Part shown: piece after piece, positions 8,406 to 17,211 of the stretch
How positions within the stretch are numbered: the first letter of the stretch is position 1
How the letters are laid out: each line of letters begins with the position of its first letter
Source: Niallia circulans
GTDB taxonomy: Bacteria; Bacillota; Bacilli; Bacillales; Cytobacillaceae
Assembly (NCBI RefSeq): GCF_007273535.1
Contig: NZ_RIBP01000004.1
Span: forward strand, 3,386,001-3,450,000
Length of the DNA: 64,000 nt
Direction: 5' to 3'
Notes under the pieces: model-generated
What the model was told of the DNA's origin: nothing
What the model saw: only the letters and a program-made list of their open reading frames with translations
Databases searched by the model: none
Made by a program: the position numbers and the translations under genes

Positions 8406-8903
8406 TTATCCTCGATATTGAACCGCCAGTCCTTTTAGGAAGTTTCTAGCAAATTTATCTCCACACTCTTTATAATTTTTATGCCCTTCTTTTCGTAATA
8501 AGGCACCTAATTCGCCTTTTGTTACTGTTAATCCTGCGTTTTCAAAAATATCTAACATATCATCAGTAGTTAATGACATGGCTATTTTGACTCTTTTTAA
8601 CAGGAGGTTATTTATATGCTCCTTTTTTTGAGAAGATTGAGCTGGTGGATTAGGCATTCCTGGTTTAGGCTCTTGAACTCCCCTTTTGAAAATAATAAGT
8701 CCATTTAAAAAGGAGTCAAACATACTTGTTGTACATGTTAACTTGTCGTCATTTTCCTCTTCCTCATCATCAGACTTTGTGAGTATTTCGATCACTTCAG
8801 GCACCGTTACGTCAACACCGCCAAGCTTAAAAATCTCAACCATTTCTTTATTCTTAATTTCCAACGCATATCTTAATCGAATCACCATATCTTGAATTTC
8901 CAT
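8406..8903 (-). CDS. YehS-like DUF1456 protein
   Basis: This 165-residue soluble protein consists of two related halves, each with the pattern (I/V)xxRLRYAL...xxM(V/L)(E/D)IF...(V/L)TxxE(V/L). They lie at about residues 5-45 and 105-140, joined by an acidic, proline-containing linker. That tandem arrangement is the DUF1456 (YehS) architecture. The molecular function of the family is not established. It sits 30 bp upstream of the metallopeptidase gene, which suggests co-transcription. Confidence 0.85.
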   Translation of the reverse strand: MEIQDMVIRLRYALEIKNKEMVEIFKLGGVDVTVPEVIEILTKSDDEEEENDDKLTCTTSMFDSFLNGLIIFKRGVQEPKPGMPNPPAQSSQKKEHINNLLLKRVKIAMSLTTDDMLDIFENAGLTVTKGELGALLRKEGHKNYKECGDKFARNFLKGLAVQYRG

Positions 8904-9134
8904 TATGTATAAACTCCTTGTTTTTAATAGTATCTTTCGTAACTAACAGGTACTTAATTTTAGTATAACTAATAATTCTTCGCAACAACCTGCATTAGTT
9001 AACTATTGGTTTTGTATGTAATAATTCTGCCTCGCAACGAATTAATGCAAAAATGGCAAGCATGAGTTCAGGATAACTGTTCTCACACCTGCCAACTAAC
9101 AAAATCAAACAAACGCGAACTTTCTAAAGGTTAA

Positions 9135-10118
9135 TCAATCAATTGTTTCCATATTCTGTTCGAAATTATCAAGCATTGCGCGCACTTCATCAGAAGTGGC
9201 TGTGCTCATCAATTGATTCCTTAATTCACCTGCACCTCTAAAGCCTTTCACATATATCTTAAAGAAGCGATGTAGTGCTTTAAATGAACGTGTCTCTAGC
9301 TCTTTAGAATATTTATCATGCAAATCAAGATGCAATCTTAAGAGGTTTAGCAATTCCTTACTGCTATGCTCTTGTGGCTCTTTTTCAAAGGCAAATGGAT
9401 TTTTAAAGATACCGCGCCCAATCATAACGCCATCAATTTCATATTTTTTTGCTAGCTCCAAGCCAGTTTGGTAGTCAGGAATATCCCCATTTATCGTCAA
9501 CAATGTATTTGGGGCAATTTCGTCACGGAGCTTTTTAATCGCCGGAATCATCTCCCAATGCGCATCTACTTGGCTCATCTCCTTACGTGTACGGAGATGA
9601 ATCGACAGATTTGCAATATCTTGTTTGAAGATATGTGTCAACCAGTCTTGCCATTCGTCAAGTTCAGTATAACCAAGTCTTGTCTTCACACTAACAGGCA
9701 ATCCGCCTGCTTTTGCTGCTTGGATGATTTCTGCAGCAACATCTGGACGGAGGATCAGACCGCTCCCCTTCCCCTTAGATGCCACATTAGGTACAGGACA
9801 GCCCATATTGATATCGACGCCGCGAAACCCAAGTTCTGCCATACCAATACTCATTTGGCGGAAATTCTCCGGTCTATCTCCCCAAATATGTGCAACCATT
9901 GGCTGCTCATCCTCTGTAAATGTCAAACGGCCGCGCACGCTTTGCTTCCCATCTGGGTGACAATAGCTTTCTGTATTTGTAAACTCTGTGAAGAACACAT
10001 CAGGTCTTGCTGCTTCACTTACTACGTGACGGAAAACAACATCCGTCACCTCTTCCATTGGTGCAAGTACAAAAAATGGTCGTGGAAGGTCACGCCAAAA
10101 ATTATTTGTCATAATCAT
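9135..10118 (-). CDS. dus: tRNA-dihydrouridine synthase
   Basis: This FMN-dependent enzyme reduces uridine to dihydrouridine in tRNA D-loops. The N-terminal [13 protein letters not shown] flavin motif, the catalytic cysteine in NMGCPVPN (Cys107 from this start), the KTRLG segment, the SIHLRTR motif and the C-terminal helical tRNA-binding domain are all present, with normal length (327 residues). The ATG at 10118 has GAGAGG eight bases upstream; the TTG two codons earlier is too close to it. It lies just downstream of the tRNA operon, fitting thematically, but a terminator separates them. Bacilli have several Dus paralogues and I cannot assign which position this one modifies. Confidence 0.9.
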   Translation of the reverse strand: MIMTNNFWRDLPRPFFVLAPMEEVTDVVFRHVVSEAARPDVFFTEFTNTESYCHPDGKQSVRGRLTFTEDEQPMVAHIWGDRPENFRQMSIGMAELGFRGVDINMGCPVPNVASKGKGSGLILRPDVAAEIIQAAKAGGLPVSVKTRLGYTELDEWQDWLTHIFKQDIANLSIHLRTRKEMSQVDAHWEMIPAIKKLRDEIAPNTLLTINGDIPDYQTGLELAKKYEIDGVMIGRGIFKNPFAFEKEPQEHSSKELLNLLRLHLDLHDKYSKELETRSFKALHRFFKIYVKGFRGAGELRNQLMSTATSDEVRAMLDNFEQNMETID

Positions 10119-10261
10119 ATTCAAATCCTCTCAGGTTTGGGCTATTATGTTAGTCTTGTCCCATCTATATTAAAAATCAAACATGTTTTTTCTTATCTTT
10201 CACTTATAACATGCTTAAATACTTATAATCAATGAATACGTAATTTTAGATACTATCAACA

Positions 10262-10302
10262 AATAAAAAACGCTCCTTACGAAGTGTAAGAAACGTTCAT
10301 TT
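10262..10302 (-). terminator. Terminator of the tRNA operon
   Basis: The stem AACG...CTTAC / GTAAG...CGTT is followed on the minus strand by TTTTTTATTTG. It lies 28 bp after the last tRNA gene. Confidence 0.7.
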
Positions 10303-10329
10303 CACTGTAAATGCATACAGTCAAGTTAA

Positions 10330-10410
10330 TACCGGTGGCCGGGGTCGAACCGGCACTCCAGAGGAACACGATTTTGAGTCGTGCGCGTCTGCCAATTCCG
10401 CCACACCGGC
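10330..10410 (-). tRNA. tRNA-Leu (CAA)
   Basis: The cloverleaf is complete, with anticodon loop CTCAAAA (CAA), a long variable arm as expected for leucine, and T-arm GGTTCGACC. It is the only tRNA of this cluster whose CCA end is not encoded: the discriminator A is followed by TTAAC. Confidence 0.93.
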
Positions 10411-10415
10411 ATAAT

Positions 10416-10489
10416 TGGAGCGGGTGATGAGAATCGAACTCACGACATCAGCTTGGAAGGCTGAGGTTTTACCATTAAACTACACCCGC
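10416..10489 (-). tRNA. tRNA-Gly (TCC)
   Basis: The acceptor GCGGGTG pairs with CACCCGC, the anticodon loop CTTCCAA gives TCC, the T-arm is GAGTTCGATTC, and CCA is encoded. Confidence 0.95.
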
Positions 10490-10503
10490 AATTTAAGAAA
10501 TAA

Positions 10504-10580
10504 TGGCGGTCCGGACGGGACTCGAACCCGCGACCTCCTGCGTGACAGGCAGGCATTCTAACCAGCTGAACTACCGGACC
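10504..10580 (-). tRNA. tRNA-Asp (GTC)
   Basis: The acceptor GGTCCGG is paired, anticodon loop CTGTCAC gives GTC, the T-arm is GGGTTCGAGTCCC, and CCA is encoded. Confidence 0.95.
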
Positions 10581-10601
10581 AAATATAATTTTAAGTGTGT
10601 A

Positions 10602-10694
10602 TGGAGGAGGAAAGGGGATTCGAACCCCTGCGCGGTTTGACCCGCCTGTCGGTTTTCAAGACCGATCCCTTCAGCCGGACTTGGGTATTCCTCC
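10602..10694 (-). tRNA. tRNA-Ser (TGA)
   Basis: This 93-nt class II tRNA has a long variable arm, anticodon loop CTTGAAA (TGA), acceptor GGAGGAA paired to its 3' strand, and an encoded CCA. Confidence 0.95.
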
Positions 10695-10699
10695 GTTTT

Positions 10700-10775
10700 T
10701 GGTGGAGCCTAGCGGGATCGAACCGCTGACCTCCTGCGTGCAAGGCAGGCGCTCTCCCAGCTGAGCTAAGGCCCC
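10700..10775 (-). tRNA. tRNA-Ala (TGC)
   Basis: The acceptor GGGGCCT carries the G3-T70 identity pair of alanine tRNAs, the anticodon loop CTTGCAC gives TGC, and CCA is encoded. Confidence 0.95.
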
Positions 10776-10791
10776 AAAACATAAATCTATA

Positions 10792-10868
<77 letters not shown>

Positions 10869-10896
10869 GTATTAATTTAATGTATTATAGTAATTC

Positions 10897-10971
10897 TGGA
10901 GCGGAAGACGGGGTTCGAACCCGCGACCCCCACCTTGGCAAGGTGATGTTCTACCACTGAACTACTTCCGC
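10897..10971 (-). tRNA. tRNA-Gly (GCC)
   Basis: The acceptor GCGGAAG is paired, anticodon loop TTGCCAA gives GCC, the T-arm is GGGTTCGAACCC, and CCA is encoded. Confidence 0.95.
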
Positions 10972-10986
10972 ATATTAAAATTAATT

Positions 10987-11071
10987 TGGTGCGGGTGAAG
11001 GGAGTCGAACCCCCACGCCTTGCGGCGCTAGATCCTAAGTCTAGTGCGTCTGCCAATTCCGCCACACCCGC
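10987..11071 (-). tRNA. tRNA-Leu (TAG)
   Basis: This class II tRNA has a long variable arm, anticodon loop CTTAGGA (TAG), acceptor GCGGGTG paired, and an encoded CCA. Its D-arm half closely matches the Leu(CAA) gene of the same operon. Confidence 0.95.
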
Positions 11072-11086
11072 AAATTAATTTATCAA

Positions 11087-11162
<76 letters not shown>

Positions 11163-11167
11163 ATATA

Positions 11168-11243
11168 TGGTGGAGGATGACGGGATCGAACCGCCGACCC
11201 TCTGCTTGTAAGGCAGATGCTCTCCCAGCTGAGCTAATCCTCC
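11168..11243 (-). tRNA. tRNA-Val (TAC)
   Basis: The acceptor GGAGGAT is paired, anticodon loop CTTACAA gives TAC, and CCA is encoded. Confidence 0.95.
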
Positions 11244-11249
11244 GAATAT

Positions 11250-11324
11250 TGGTGACCCATACGGGATTCGAACCCGTGTTACCGCCGTGAAAGGGCGGTG
11301 TCTTAACCGCTTGACCAATGGGCC
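11250..11324 (-). tRNA. tRNA-Glu (TTC)
   Basis: This is the first tRNA of the operon. The acceptor is GGCCCAT, anticodon loop CTTTCAC gives TTC, the T-arm is GGGTTCGAATCCC, and CCA is encoded. Confidence 0.95.
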
Positions 11325-11379
11325 ATATTTTGTTGCTGAATCATCGTTTATTTCGTTTGTTGTATCAGCGACAAGGATT

Positions 11380-11408
11380 ATTATATAAAGTAATACACAA
11401 ACCGTCAA
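11380..11408 (-). promoter_or_regulatory. Sigma-A promoter of the tRNA operon
   Basis: On the minus strand, TTGACG (11403-11408), a 17-base spacer and a perfect TATAAT (11380-11385) lie about 50 bases before the tRNA-Glu gene. This near-consensus sequence fits strong stable-RNA transcription. Confidence 0.88.
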
Positions 11409-11481
11409 TACATTTTTTAATATTTTTTTATTTTTTTTTATTTTATTGTTCTATAGGCTTTTTCCGTCTTATGATTATAAC

Positions 11482-11518
11482 AAAAAAAGGAGTTGAATTC
11501 TAAGCATTCACTCCTTTC
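11482..11518 (-). terminator. Terminator of the DUF3231 gene
   Basis: A hairpin with arms AAAGGAGT.. and ..CTCCTTT is followed by seven T residues on the minus strand, ten bases after the stop codon. Confidence 0.8.
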
Positions 11519-11527
11519 ATTTCTATC

Positions 11528-12055
11528 TTATTGTTTGTAAAAAGGTGGAACACGCAGCCAGCCATGCTCATCCAAGTATTGTTTAACAGTCATGCCAGCC
11601 ATCGTCTTTTTCAAAATGAATTTTGAAAACAACAGACCGACATCTGCCCGAATCGATTCCGTTAGTCCCCTTGCTCCGTAATTAACACCTGCAGCTAAGT
11701 TATAGGAAAGAAGATTAGCCATTTCTTCATCATTCAGCTTAGCTCCAGCTGGGATATCTTGAAAGTCCCCAAGTGGTTTTTGAGGCGTAGCCGGTGGCAG
11801 TGGAACTCCTTCCTTCTTCAAAAAATCCTGTAATTCATCCCGCATCGGAATATGTATCGTGTCTGTAATATCCTTTATGATAGATTTCAATTTCGGATCT
11901 TGCGCTAGATTATAAGATATTTCTTCATTACGAAGTGTCGTTTCTGTTGCTAACAAGTAAAACCACAAATTAGTGACCTCCATAACATTTAGTGGTCTTT
12001 TTTCACCATCTAAAAATGGCTCAAATGCATCATGCATGACATCCATTAGTTTCAT
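11528..12055 (-). CDS. DUF3231 family protein
   Basis: This soluble alpha-helical protein of about 175 residues resembles the DUF3231 family of Bacillales. Single-repeat members are about 170 residues, and double-repeat members about 330. It contains NLWFYLLATETTLRNEEISYNLAQDP and a C-terminal helix pair ending DEHGWLRVPPFYK. The family is ferritin-like in outline and has no firmly known function. The ATG at 12055 has AGGTGG eight bases upstream; a GTG four codons earlier overlaps that site. It follows the GMC oxidoreductase gene on the same strand with a 61-bp gap. Confidence 0.75.
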   Translation of the reverse strand: MKLMDVMHDAFEPFLDGEKRPLNVMEVTNLWFYLLATETTLRNEEISYNLAQDPKLKSIIKDITDTIHIPMRDELQDFLKKEGVPLPPATPQKPLGDFQDIPAGAKLNDEEMANLLSYNLAAGVNYGARGLTESIRADVGLLFSKFILKKTMAGMTVKQYLDEHGWLRVPPFYKQ

Positions 12056-12116
12056 TAAAAACCCCACCTATCTTAAGATGTTTTTCTTTATTTTTCCGAA
12101 TTGGCAAAAAAACATG

Positions 12117-13814
12117 CTATGAAAAGTAAGTTTCTATTACTTTTTCTGCTGTCCTCACAGCTAGTGCCTGTGTTGTAAGGGTCGGATTGACGCCACCAAG
12201 TCCATTTACATGCACACTGTTGTCTGCAATATACAGCCTTTTTACTTGATAAGCTTCACAATTGCTATCGACTACGCGGCCAATTCTCATCGTGCTCTCC
12301 ATATGTATCATAATTCCCGGAGGCCAATTAGAGCGATGCACTTTCTTTGCTCCGGCTTTTTTGAGGATGTCAGCAGCAAGACCTGCCAGCTTTACTTGCT
12401 TCCTCTCCGATTTTTTTGTTGCTTTATAACGGATTACTGGGACAAATCCATTTTCGTCAGACAGAAGGGGATCAAGTGTCACACCATTTTGCTCATCGAC
12501 TTCATCATCTGTTGTTACTAATATACTTAATGACCGGGGGTATTCATCCATCCATTTCCTTAAAAAGGATCCGGCTAGGCCTCCCTCTATATCCCATGGA
12601 TTCTCCGTCTGTCCATTTTGATTAAAGTAATAACCAGTTTCACTTAAACTGTAGAAGGAAGCAGTTAAACCTGGACTTAATCCGGTTGTCTGCAACGCCC
12701 CAAGTCCAGGATAGTCAAGCCTTGCTCCGCAATTATTACCAACAAAAGGTCTTATTTCTCCGCTCCCTAATATAGAAAGCAAGTCCTTTTCATCAAATAT
12801 TCCGGTGATCCAGTCCATATAATGCGTTACTAAGCCTTTACCTACAAACTGGTTTTTTGGCAAGTTAGAATTCAACCATAGTCTTGGTGTTTCAATGCTT
12901 CCACAGGCTAACACAACCGTTGCTGCCCTTAACTCCTCCTGCTCCCCTGTCCAAGTATTCCTTACCTCCACTCCGATAGCACGCAGCTCTGAATCAATTG
13001 TTTCTGTCAGGATCTTCACAGCAAATGTGTTTGGCCTTATACATACATTTCCAGTTTTTAAGGCAAGGGGAATATAACTTACATTCGTTGAGCGCTTGGC
13101 TATTTTGTCGACAGACGGACCATGAGGGCACCCGTTGACACAGTGCCCAGAAAGTGTGCAGCCTTCCATCCACGAGAGCTGCTCATCGGTGACACCAGAA
13201 GAATGAATGATGGTCTTATTCGGGGGAAGAATAGCATTCGGCTGTGGGCGATAACCGGGCTTTTGTACATCTAATACTGGTGTGAAATTCATACCAAGCC
13301 TGCTCGCACCATAATAAAATAATTCCTCCTTGGCAGTAACAGCTGCAAATTGAACAGGCAGCTCTGCTTCAACCTTTTCATAATAAGGAACTAGCTCTTT
13401 GTAGGAAAACGGCCATTTACCGTCAATTGCCCGTGGATATGCTCTTGGACAATTTGCCGTATAAACTTGGGTGGTGCCTCCAACGCCTGCTGCTTGCCAA
13501 ATCATTGCCTTTTGTTTAATATTGCGAAACCATTGCGCCTTGCTGCGATCTGCAGGACCCCACCGAAATCTGCCAGTGACAAGATCATTCATATTCATTT
13601 CTTCTTTATTCAGTAGCTCCTTGTATAGATGAATATTTAAATCAGTCAAAGAGCTGCTGGATTTTCCGCCTGCATCGAGATTAGGTTGAGGCCATTTTTG
13701 ATTTCCATACCATGGACCTGCCTCAAGCACGAGCACCTTTAAACCTTTTTCACCTAATTCCTTTGCAATAACTGCGCCACCACCGCCAGATCCAATCACA
13801 ATAACATCATGCAT
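12117..13814 (-). CDS. GMC family FAD-dependent oxidoreductase
   Basis: This 565-residue glucose-methanol-choline type dehydrogenase has an N-terminal FAD-binding VIGSGGGGAVIAKELGEKG and LEAGPW. A GGTTQVY segment lies near the flavin. The C-terminal HVNGLGGVNPTLTTQALAVRTAEKV carries the catalytic histidine and Asn region. A central four-cysteine cluster (CTLSGHCVNGCPHGP) suggests a metal or FeS-like site, as in gluconate and sorbitol dehydrogenase large subunits. The upstream gene (13821) supplies a subunit-3-like partner, with only six bases between them. No cytochrome c subunit gene is present, so the electron acceptor is unclear. The substrate is probably a sugar, sugar acid or polyol. Confidence 0.88.
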   Translation of the reverse strand: MHDVIVIGSGGGGAVIAKELGEKGLKVLVLEAGPWYGNQKWPQPNLDAGGKSSSSLTDLNIHLYKELLNKEEMNMNDLVTGRFRWGPADRSKAQWFRNIKQKAMIWQAAGVGGTTQVYTANCPRAYPRAIDGKWPFSYKELVPYYEKVEAELPVQFAAVTAKEELFYYGASRLGMNFTPVLDVQKPGYRPQPNAILPPNKTIIHSSGVTDEQLSWMEGCTLSGHCVNGCPHGPSVDKIAKRSTNVSYIPLALKTGNVCIRPNTFAVKILTETIDSELRAIGVEVRNTWTGEQEELRAATVVLACGSIETPRLWLNSNLPKNQFVGKGLVTHYMDWITGIFDEKDLLSILGSGEIRPFVGNNCGARLDYPGLGALQTTGLSPGLTASFYSLSETGYYFNQNGQTENPWDIEGGLAGSFLRKWMDEYPRSLSILVTTDDEVDEQNGVTLDPLLSDENGFVPVIRYKATKKSERKQVKLAGLAADILKKAGAKKVHRSNWPPGIMIHMESTMRIGRVVDSNCEAYQVKRLYIADNSVHVNGLGGVNPTLTTQALAVRTAEKVIETYFS

Positions 13815-13820
13815 TTCCCA

Positions 13821-14459
13821 TCAACCCCTCCCCTTTTTAGGCATGAATGCTATAAAACCACGTAAATCGCGATATGCATAGGAAGGGCCTGGATACTGTG
13901 TCAGTTGCCACCCAAGAGGAAAGTGCTCTAATCTTCTGTGCTCGGGAGAAAGTGCGGCAGAGCTTCCATAACCATTCCATTCAGAGTAAAACCCAAATAA
14001 TGTTAACTGCTTTAAAACATCCATCATATTCTTTATCAATCCAAGATTATCCTTGTAAGGCAAACTCAAATGCTTTTTATTAATTTCAAGTCGATCTATT
14101 AATGAAATTGCCTTAAGCCTGTCTATTTGTGATAAATAAGTAAAAGGTCCGCCAAAAGGAAAGCCAGACACAGTTAAAGGGTTTATATTTTCACCTGACT
14201 GCATTAATGACACAGCACCATTATCAAGCAGTTGTGCTGTCGACTTAGCCATTGATGCAACATTCATTTGCCTCTTTATCTTTGGCGATATGGACTGATC
14301 CAGTATCGCTAATATATAGTCGTAAATCCTTAGCTCTAATGCTCCTGGCTCTACTTTGATTGATACATTTTGAAAATAATACGCTGCTGGAATAACAGCC
14401 TGTGCAAGTGATTGAAAGGTGGACATTATGTAAAGGTCACTGCTTCCTTTCCTAATCAT
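13821..14459 (-). CDS. Gluconate 2-dehydrogenase subunit 3-like protein
   Basis: This 212-residue protein sits directly before the GMC oxidoreductase, and its length and position match the small subunit of membrane-associated GMC dehydrogenases. It has the typical early FQSLAQAVIPA and late GWQLTQYPGPSYAYRDLRG segments. No clear Tat signal is visible, unlike many subunit 3 proteins, so export of the complex is uncertain. AAAGGGG lies six bases before the ATG. The family call rests largely on context and general resemblance. Confidence 0.65.
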   Translation of the reverse strand: MIRKGSSDLYIMSTFQSLAQAVIPAAYYFQNVSIKVEPGALELRIYDYILAILDQSISPKIKRQMNVASMAKSTAQLLDNGAVSLMQSGENINPLTVSGFPFGGPFTYLSQIDRLKAISLIDRLEINKKHLSLPYKDNLGLIKNMMDVLKQLTLFGFYSEWNGYGSSAALSPEHRRLEHFPLGWQLTQYPGPSYAYRDLRGFIAFMPKKGRG

Positions 14460-14531
14460 GGCTAACCCCTTTACACTTTTATTTACTCTGTTAATAGTAT
14501 TCAGCTTTAATTGTGGCTATGTCGGATATTT

Positions 14532-14579
14532 GCATGAAAAAAAGCACAAACAACATTGTGTTCATGCTTTTTTTCATGC
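14532..14579 (-). terminator. Terminator of the EamA transporter gene
   Basis: A perfect 15-bp stem, GCATGAAAAAAAGCA against its complement, encloses a second small stem (CACAA/TTGTG). It lies just after the EamA stop codon, and both flanks can provide T-runs. Confidence 0.75.
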
Positions 14580-14595
14580 TTTTAAGCAAATAAAA

Positions 14596-15516
14596 TCATT
14601 TAACCGTCCGGCTTTCTAATCGGTCTTTTTTCTTGAAGGTCAGTTTAGTTTCTGACACAACCAACCCAGCTAATGTCAGAAGGATGCCCAATACTGACAG
14701 CTTTGTCAGTTGTTCATTTAATACAATCATGGAAGTCACAACTGTAATAACTGGCACCATATAAATATAAACACTCGTTTTAATGGCGCCTAATTTACTG
14801 ACAGCCTTATTCCACGTTACAAAGCAAAGGGCTGATGCACCCAAGCCGAGAAACAGAAAATTAAATAAATTGACTGGGCCTGTAAACCTGTTGAGTCCAA
14901 GCTTAAAGTCAGACAAAAACAGTGCTGGCAGCATCAGGATAAGACCATAAAGAAAGACTCTACGTGTTGTCTGTATGGTATGGTAGCCATAGCTGGAGAT
15001 TTTTTTCGTTAATACAGAATATGCAGCCCACACAACTGTTGCAGCAATTGCCAAAATATCTCCAAGTGGATTTATTTGGAAATATGCTGTGCCATTGTAG
15101 CTGATTAAGAATATCCCCATCATCGCCATGGCAAAGCCGGCAAAGAAATTCACCTTTAATGACTCATCCTTTAAAAACAGCATGGTAAGCAGCGCTGTTG
15201 AAAATGGAACCATTCCGCTGATGACCCCGACATTAGAGGCCAAAGTCATTGTTAAGGCAATGTTTTCGAGAAGATAATATAAGGTTACGCCACATAAACC
15301 AGCACATACAAATAATAGTTCCTGCTTTAATGGTTGAAGCTTCATCCTGTATGGAAATATAATCAGCAAAACGACAAAACCAATCACAAAGCGAAAGAAC
15401 AAAATCTCAATTGGAGTAAAGTCAATCAGCAGCAGTTTTGTTGAAATAAACGTAGTTCCCCATATTATAATAGTCACAAGTGCTGCGATATGCCCATTTG
15501 ATGCATAATTTCTCAT
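14596..15516 (-). CDS. EamA/DMT family transporter
   Basis: This 306-residue inner-membrane protein has ten predicted helices in two EamA repeats. The first repeat includes GTTFISTKLLLIDFTPIEILFFRF, and the second includes ALCFVTWNKAVSKLGAIKTSVYIYMVPVITVV. It is of the drug/metabolite exporter type; the substrate is unknown. It follows an AraC-type regulator by 26 bp on the same strand. The AraC-EamA pairing is a common arrangement in which the regulator controls the exporter. Confidence 0.88.
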   Translation of the reverse strand: MRNYASNGHIAALVTIIIWGTTFISTKLLLIDFTPIEILFFRFVIGFVVLLIIFPYRMKLQPLKQELLFVCAGLCGVTLYYLLENIALTMTLASNVGVISGMVPFSTALLTMLFLKDESLKVNFFAGFAMAMMGIFLISYNGTAYFQINPLGDILAIAATVVWAAYSVLTKKISSYGYHTIQTTRRVFLYGLILMLPALFLSDFKLGLNRFTGPVNLFNFLFLGLGASALCFVTWNKAVSKLGAIKTSVYIYMVPVITVVTSMIVLNEQLTKLSVLGILLTLAGLVVSETKLTFKKKDRLESRTVK

Positions 15517-15542
15517 AATATAATCCTCTTATTCTAATATAT

Positions 15543-16370
15543 TCAGGCTCTTGCTTTTTCTTTATAAATGTCTCGATATTGGCCTGGTGACAAGCCAATA
15601 AATTCTATAAAAAAATTACTAAAATGACTTTGATCAGCAAATCCTATTTCGATTGAAACATCTATCGGCTTCATCCCATGCTCAAGCAGTTTTTTTGCTT
15701 GATTAATGCGGACTGTTTGCAAGTATCTATAGGGAGTTATTCCAAGACTGCGGGTAAATGAGCGCAAAAAAGTATACTTGTTCATACTACTTACAGCTGC
15801 TAAGTCGTCTAAAGTTAAATGATTTTTATAGTTTTCTTCTATGTATCTGCAAACAGCATCAAGACGGTTATCTGCCGCACTCGTTTTTCTGTCTTCTGGA
15901 GCTGAACTCCATTCTTTTATTAAGTATTCCATCAAAAAATAAAAGCTTTCTTCCTTTTCAAGACCATTTTCCTTTTTCATTATCATCTCATGTAATTCCT
16001 TTAATAATGATGCATAACTCGTTTTAACAAGTACGGGTGAGGTGAAATAAGGAAGATAATCCTTGCCCATAATTTCCTTGGCCACCATAGCCATTATTTC
16101 TGGATTGATATTAAGGCAGCGATAATCTAAAGCACGATGGTCAACTTGTTCACATGCATGGTTATCAAATGGATTAAAAATGATCATATCCCCTTTATTA
16201 ATCACATATTCCTTATGTTTGCATGTCAATTTTCTTTGTCCGTTCTCTATAAATCCAATTACATAATATTCATGAAAATGATTCGGGAATTTCTGCATGA
16301 TTCCATTGAAGTGATATGCTTCAATCTGCAGCTTATCATCATACATAACAGCCCTTTTCTCCCTGCTCAT
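15543..16370 (-). CDS. AraC family transcriptional regulator with cupin sensor
   Basis: The protein has 275 residues. The N-terminal cupin-like domain (YHFNGIMQKFPNHFHEYYVIGFIENG...GDMIIFNPFDNHACE) probably binds the effector. The C-terminal 100 residues are two AraC helix-turn-helices ending SFADQSHFSNFFIEFIGLSPGQYR. The ATG at 16370 has AAAGGAG eight bases upstream, so the 29-codon extension is rejected. It is co-oriented with and 26 bp from the EamA transporter gene, its likely target. Confidence 0.88.
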   Translation of the reverse strand: MSREKRAVMYDDKLQIEAYHFNGIMQKFPNHFHEYYVIGFIENGQRKLTCKHKEYVINKGDMIIFNPFDNHACEQVDHRALDYRCLNINPEIMAMVAKEIMGKDYLPYFTSPVLVKTSYASLLKELHEMIMKKENGLEKEESFYFLMEYLIKEWSSAPEDRKTSAADNRLDAVCRYIEENYKNHLTLDDLAAVSSMNKYTFLRSFTRSLGITPYRYLQTVRINQAKKLLEHGMKPIDVSIEIGFADQSHFSNFFIEFIGLSPGQYRDIYKEKARA

Positions 16371-16447
16371 TCGTAATTCTCCTTTCCATATTGTGATCAT
16401 AAAACAAGTGTAGCATAGGTGATTACAGACTATCTTGTATGATATTG

Positions 16448-16508
16448 ACCAATTCAAATAAAAAAGCCTTGCGTTGTAAAAAGCAAAGCGACAAGATTTG
16501 TATTATGT
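16448..16508 (-). terminator. Weak hairpin after the P-loop gene
   Basis: An imperfect stem (CTTG..CGCTTTG against CAACGCAAGG) is followed by TTTTTTATTTG on the minus strand. It is probably the terminator of the gene ending at 16511. Confidence 0.4.
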
Positions 16509-16510
16509 TG

Positions 16511-17071
16511 TTATAGCTGAAATTTCCTCTTAATGATTGAAGCTACTTCAGCAGGACTTTTAGTTGTGTTATTAATCTTTAAATAATTTTCCATTTGCAG
16601 CTCCCCTTCTTTCGAATTCAAGCGATACTTTGTAAGGGAGCTTTTAAGCTCGGCTTCCGACCAGTCTACATTTCTTTTTGTCGGTTTATGTTCCAGCCTG
16701 TTCGGAGTTTTGTTTCTTAGCAGCCGCTCCTTTACGTCTGCCTCCAATTCAACATAATAAACGGTGCCGCCTTGCTTTTTAAAGATATCACTGATTTTTT
16801 CAACATACTCCCAATCCTCTTGGAGATTGAATGCCCATACATAGGTAAAAATTAGTCCATGAAGATTACTCTTTGCAACTGATTCGAAGATTTCCTGGCG
16901 AAACAATTGGACAAGGCGATTTCCTTCTGACGTCCCATAGCCAAAAAAATTACTTACTAAATCAATCGACATATGATTATGAAAAAGCTTCAATTCTGTT
17001 AATGCTGCTAATTCCTGACCAACAGTCATCTTGCCAACAGCCTGCGGACCGAATATTAAAACAAACTTCAT
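16511..17071 (-). CDS. P-loop small-molecule kinase-like protein
   Basis: This 186-residue cytosolic ATPase/kinase-like protein has an N-terminal Walker A-type loop GPQAVGKMT (residues 8-16). Its usual Ser/Thr position is Met followed by Thr, a small deviation. Further on are FHNHMSID, GLIFTYVWAF and a lid-like region rich in Arg/Lys (KERLLRNKTPNRLEHKPTKRN). It resembles shikimate-kinase/AAA-type uncharacterised proteins of Bacillales. The ATG at 17071 has AAAGGAG six bases upstream; the longer ORF is not favoured. The substrate is unknown. Confidence 0.75.
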   Translation of the reverse strand: MKFVLIFGPQAVGKMTVGQELAALTELKLFHNHMSIDLVSNFFGYGTSEGNRLVQLFRQEIFESVAKSNLHGLIFTYVWAFNLQEDWEYVEKISDIFKKQGGTVYYVELEADVKERLLRNKTPNRLEHKPTKRNVDWSEAELKSSLTKYRLNSKEGELQMENYLKINNTTKSPAEVASIIKRKFQL

Positions 17072-17211
17072 ATGTTTCTCCTTTCCCATTCCAATTAATA
17101 AGAAAAATCCTCTACTAAATGATAGAGGAGAACTTGGCACTTAACCAAACAATATTTCTTTCTACTTCCATAAACTACGAAAGCAATGTGCCCATCTAGG
17201 AAAAATGCAAC

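Noticed and set aside
9468..10235. 255-codon plus-strand ORF
   Set aside because: It is antisense to the dus gene, cysteine- and histidine-rich without any domain, and has no ribosome site; a shadow of the conserved minus-strand frame.
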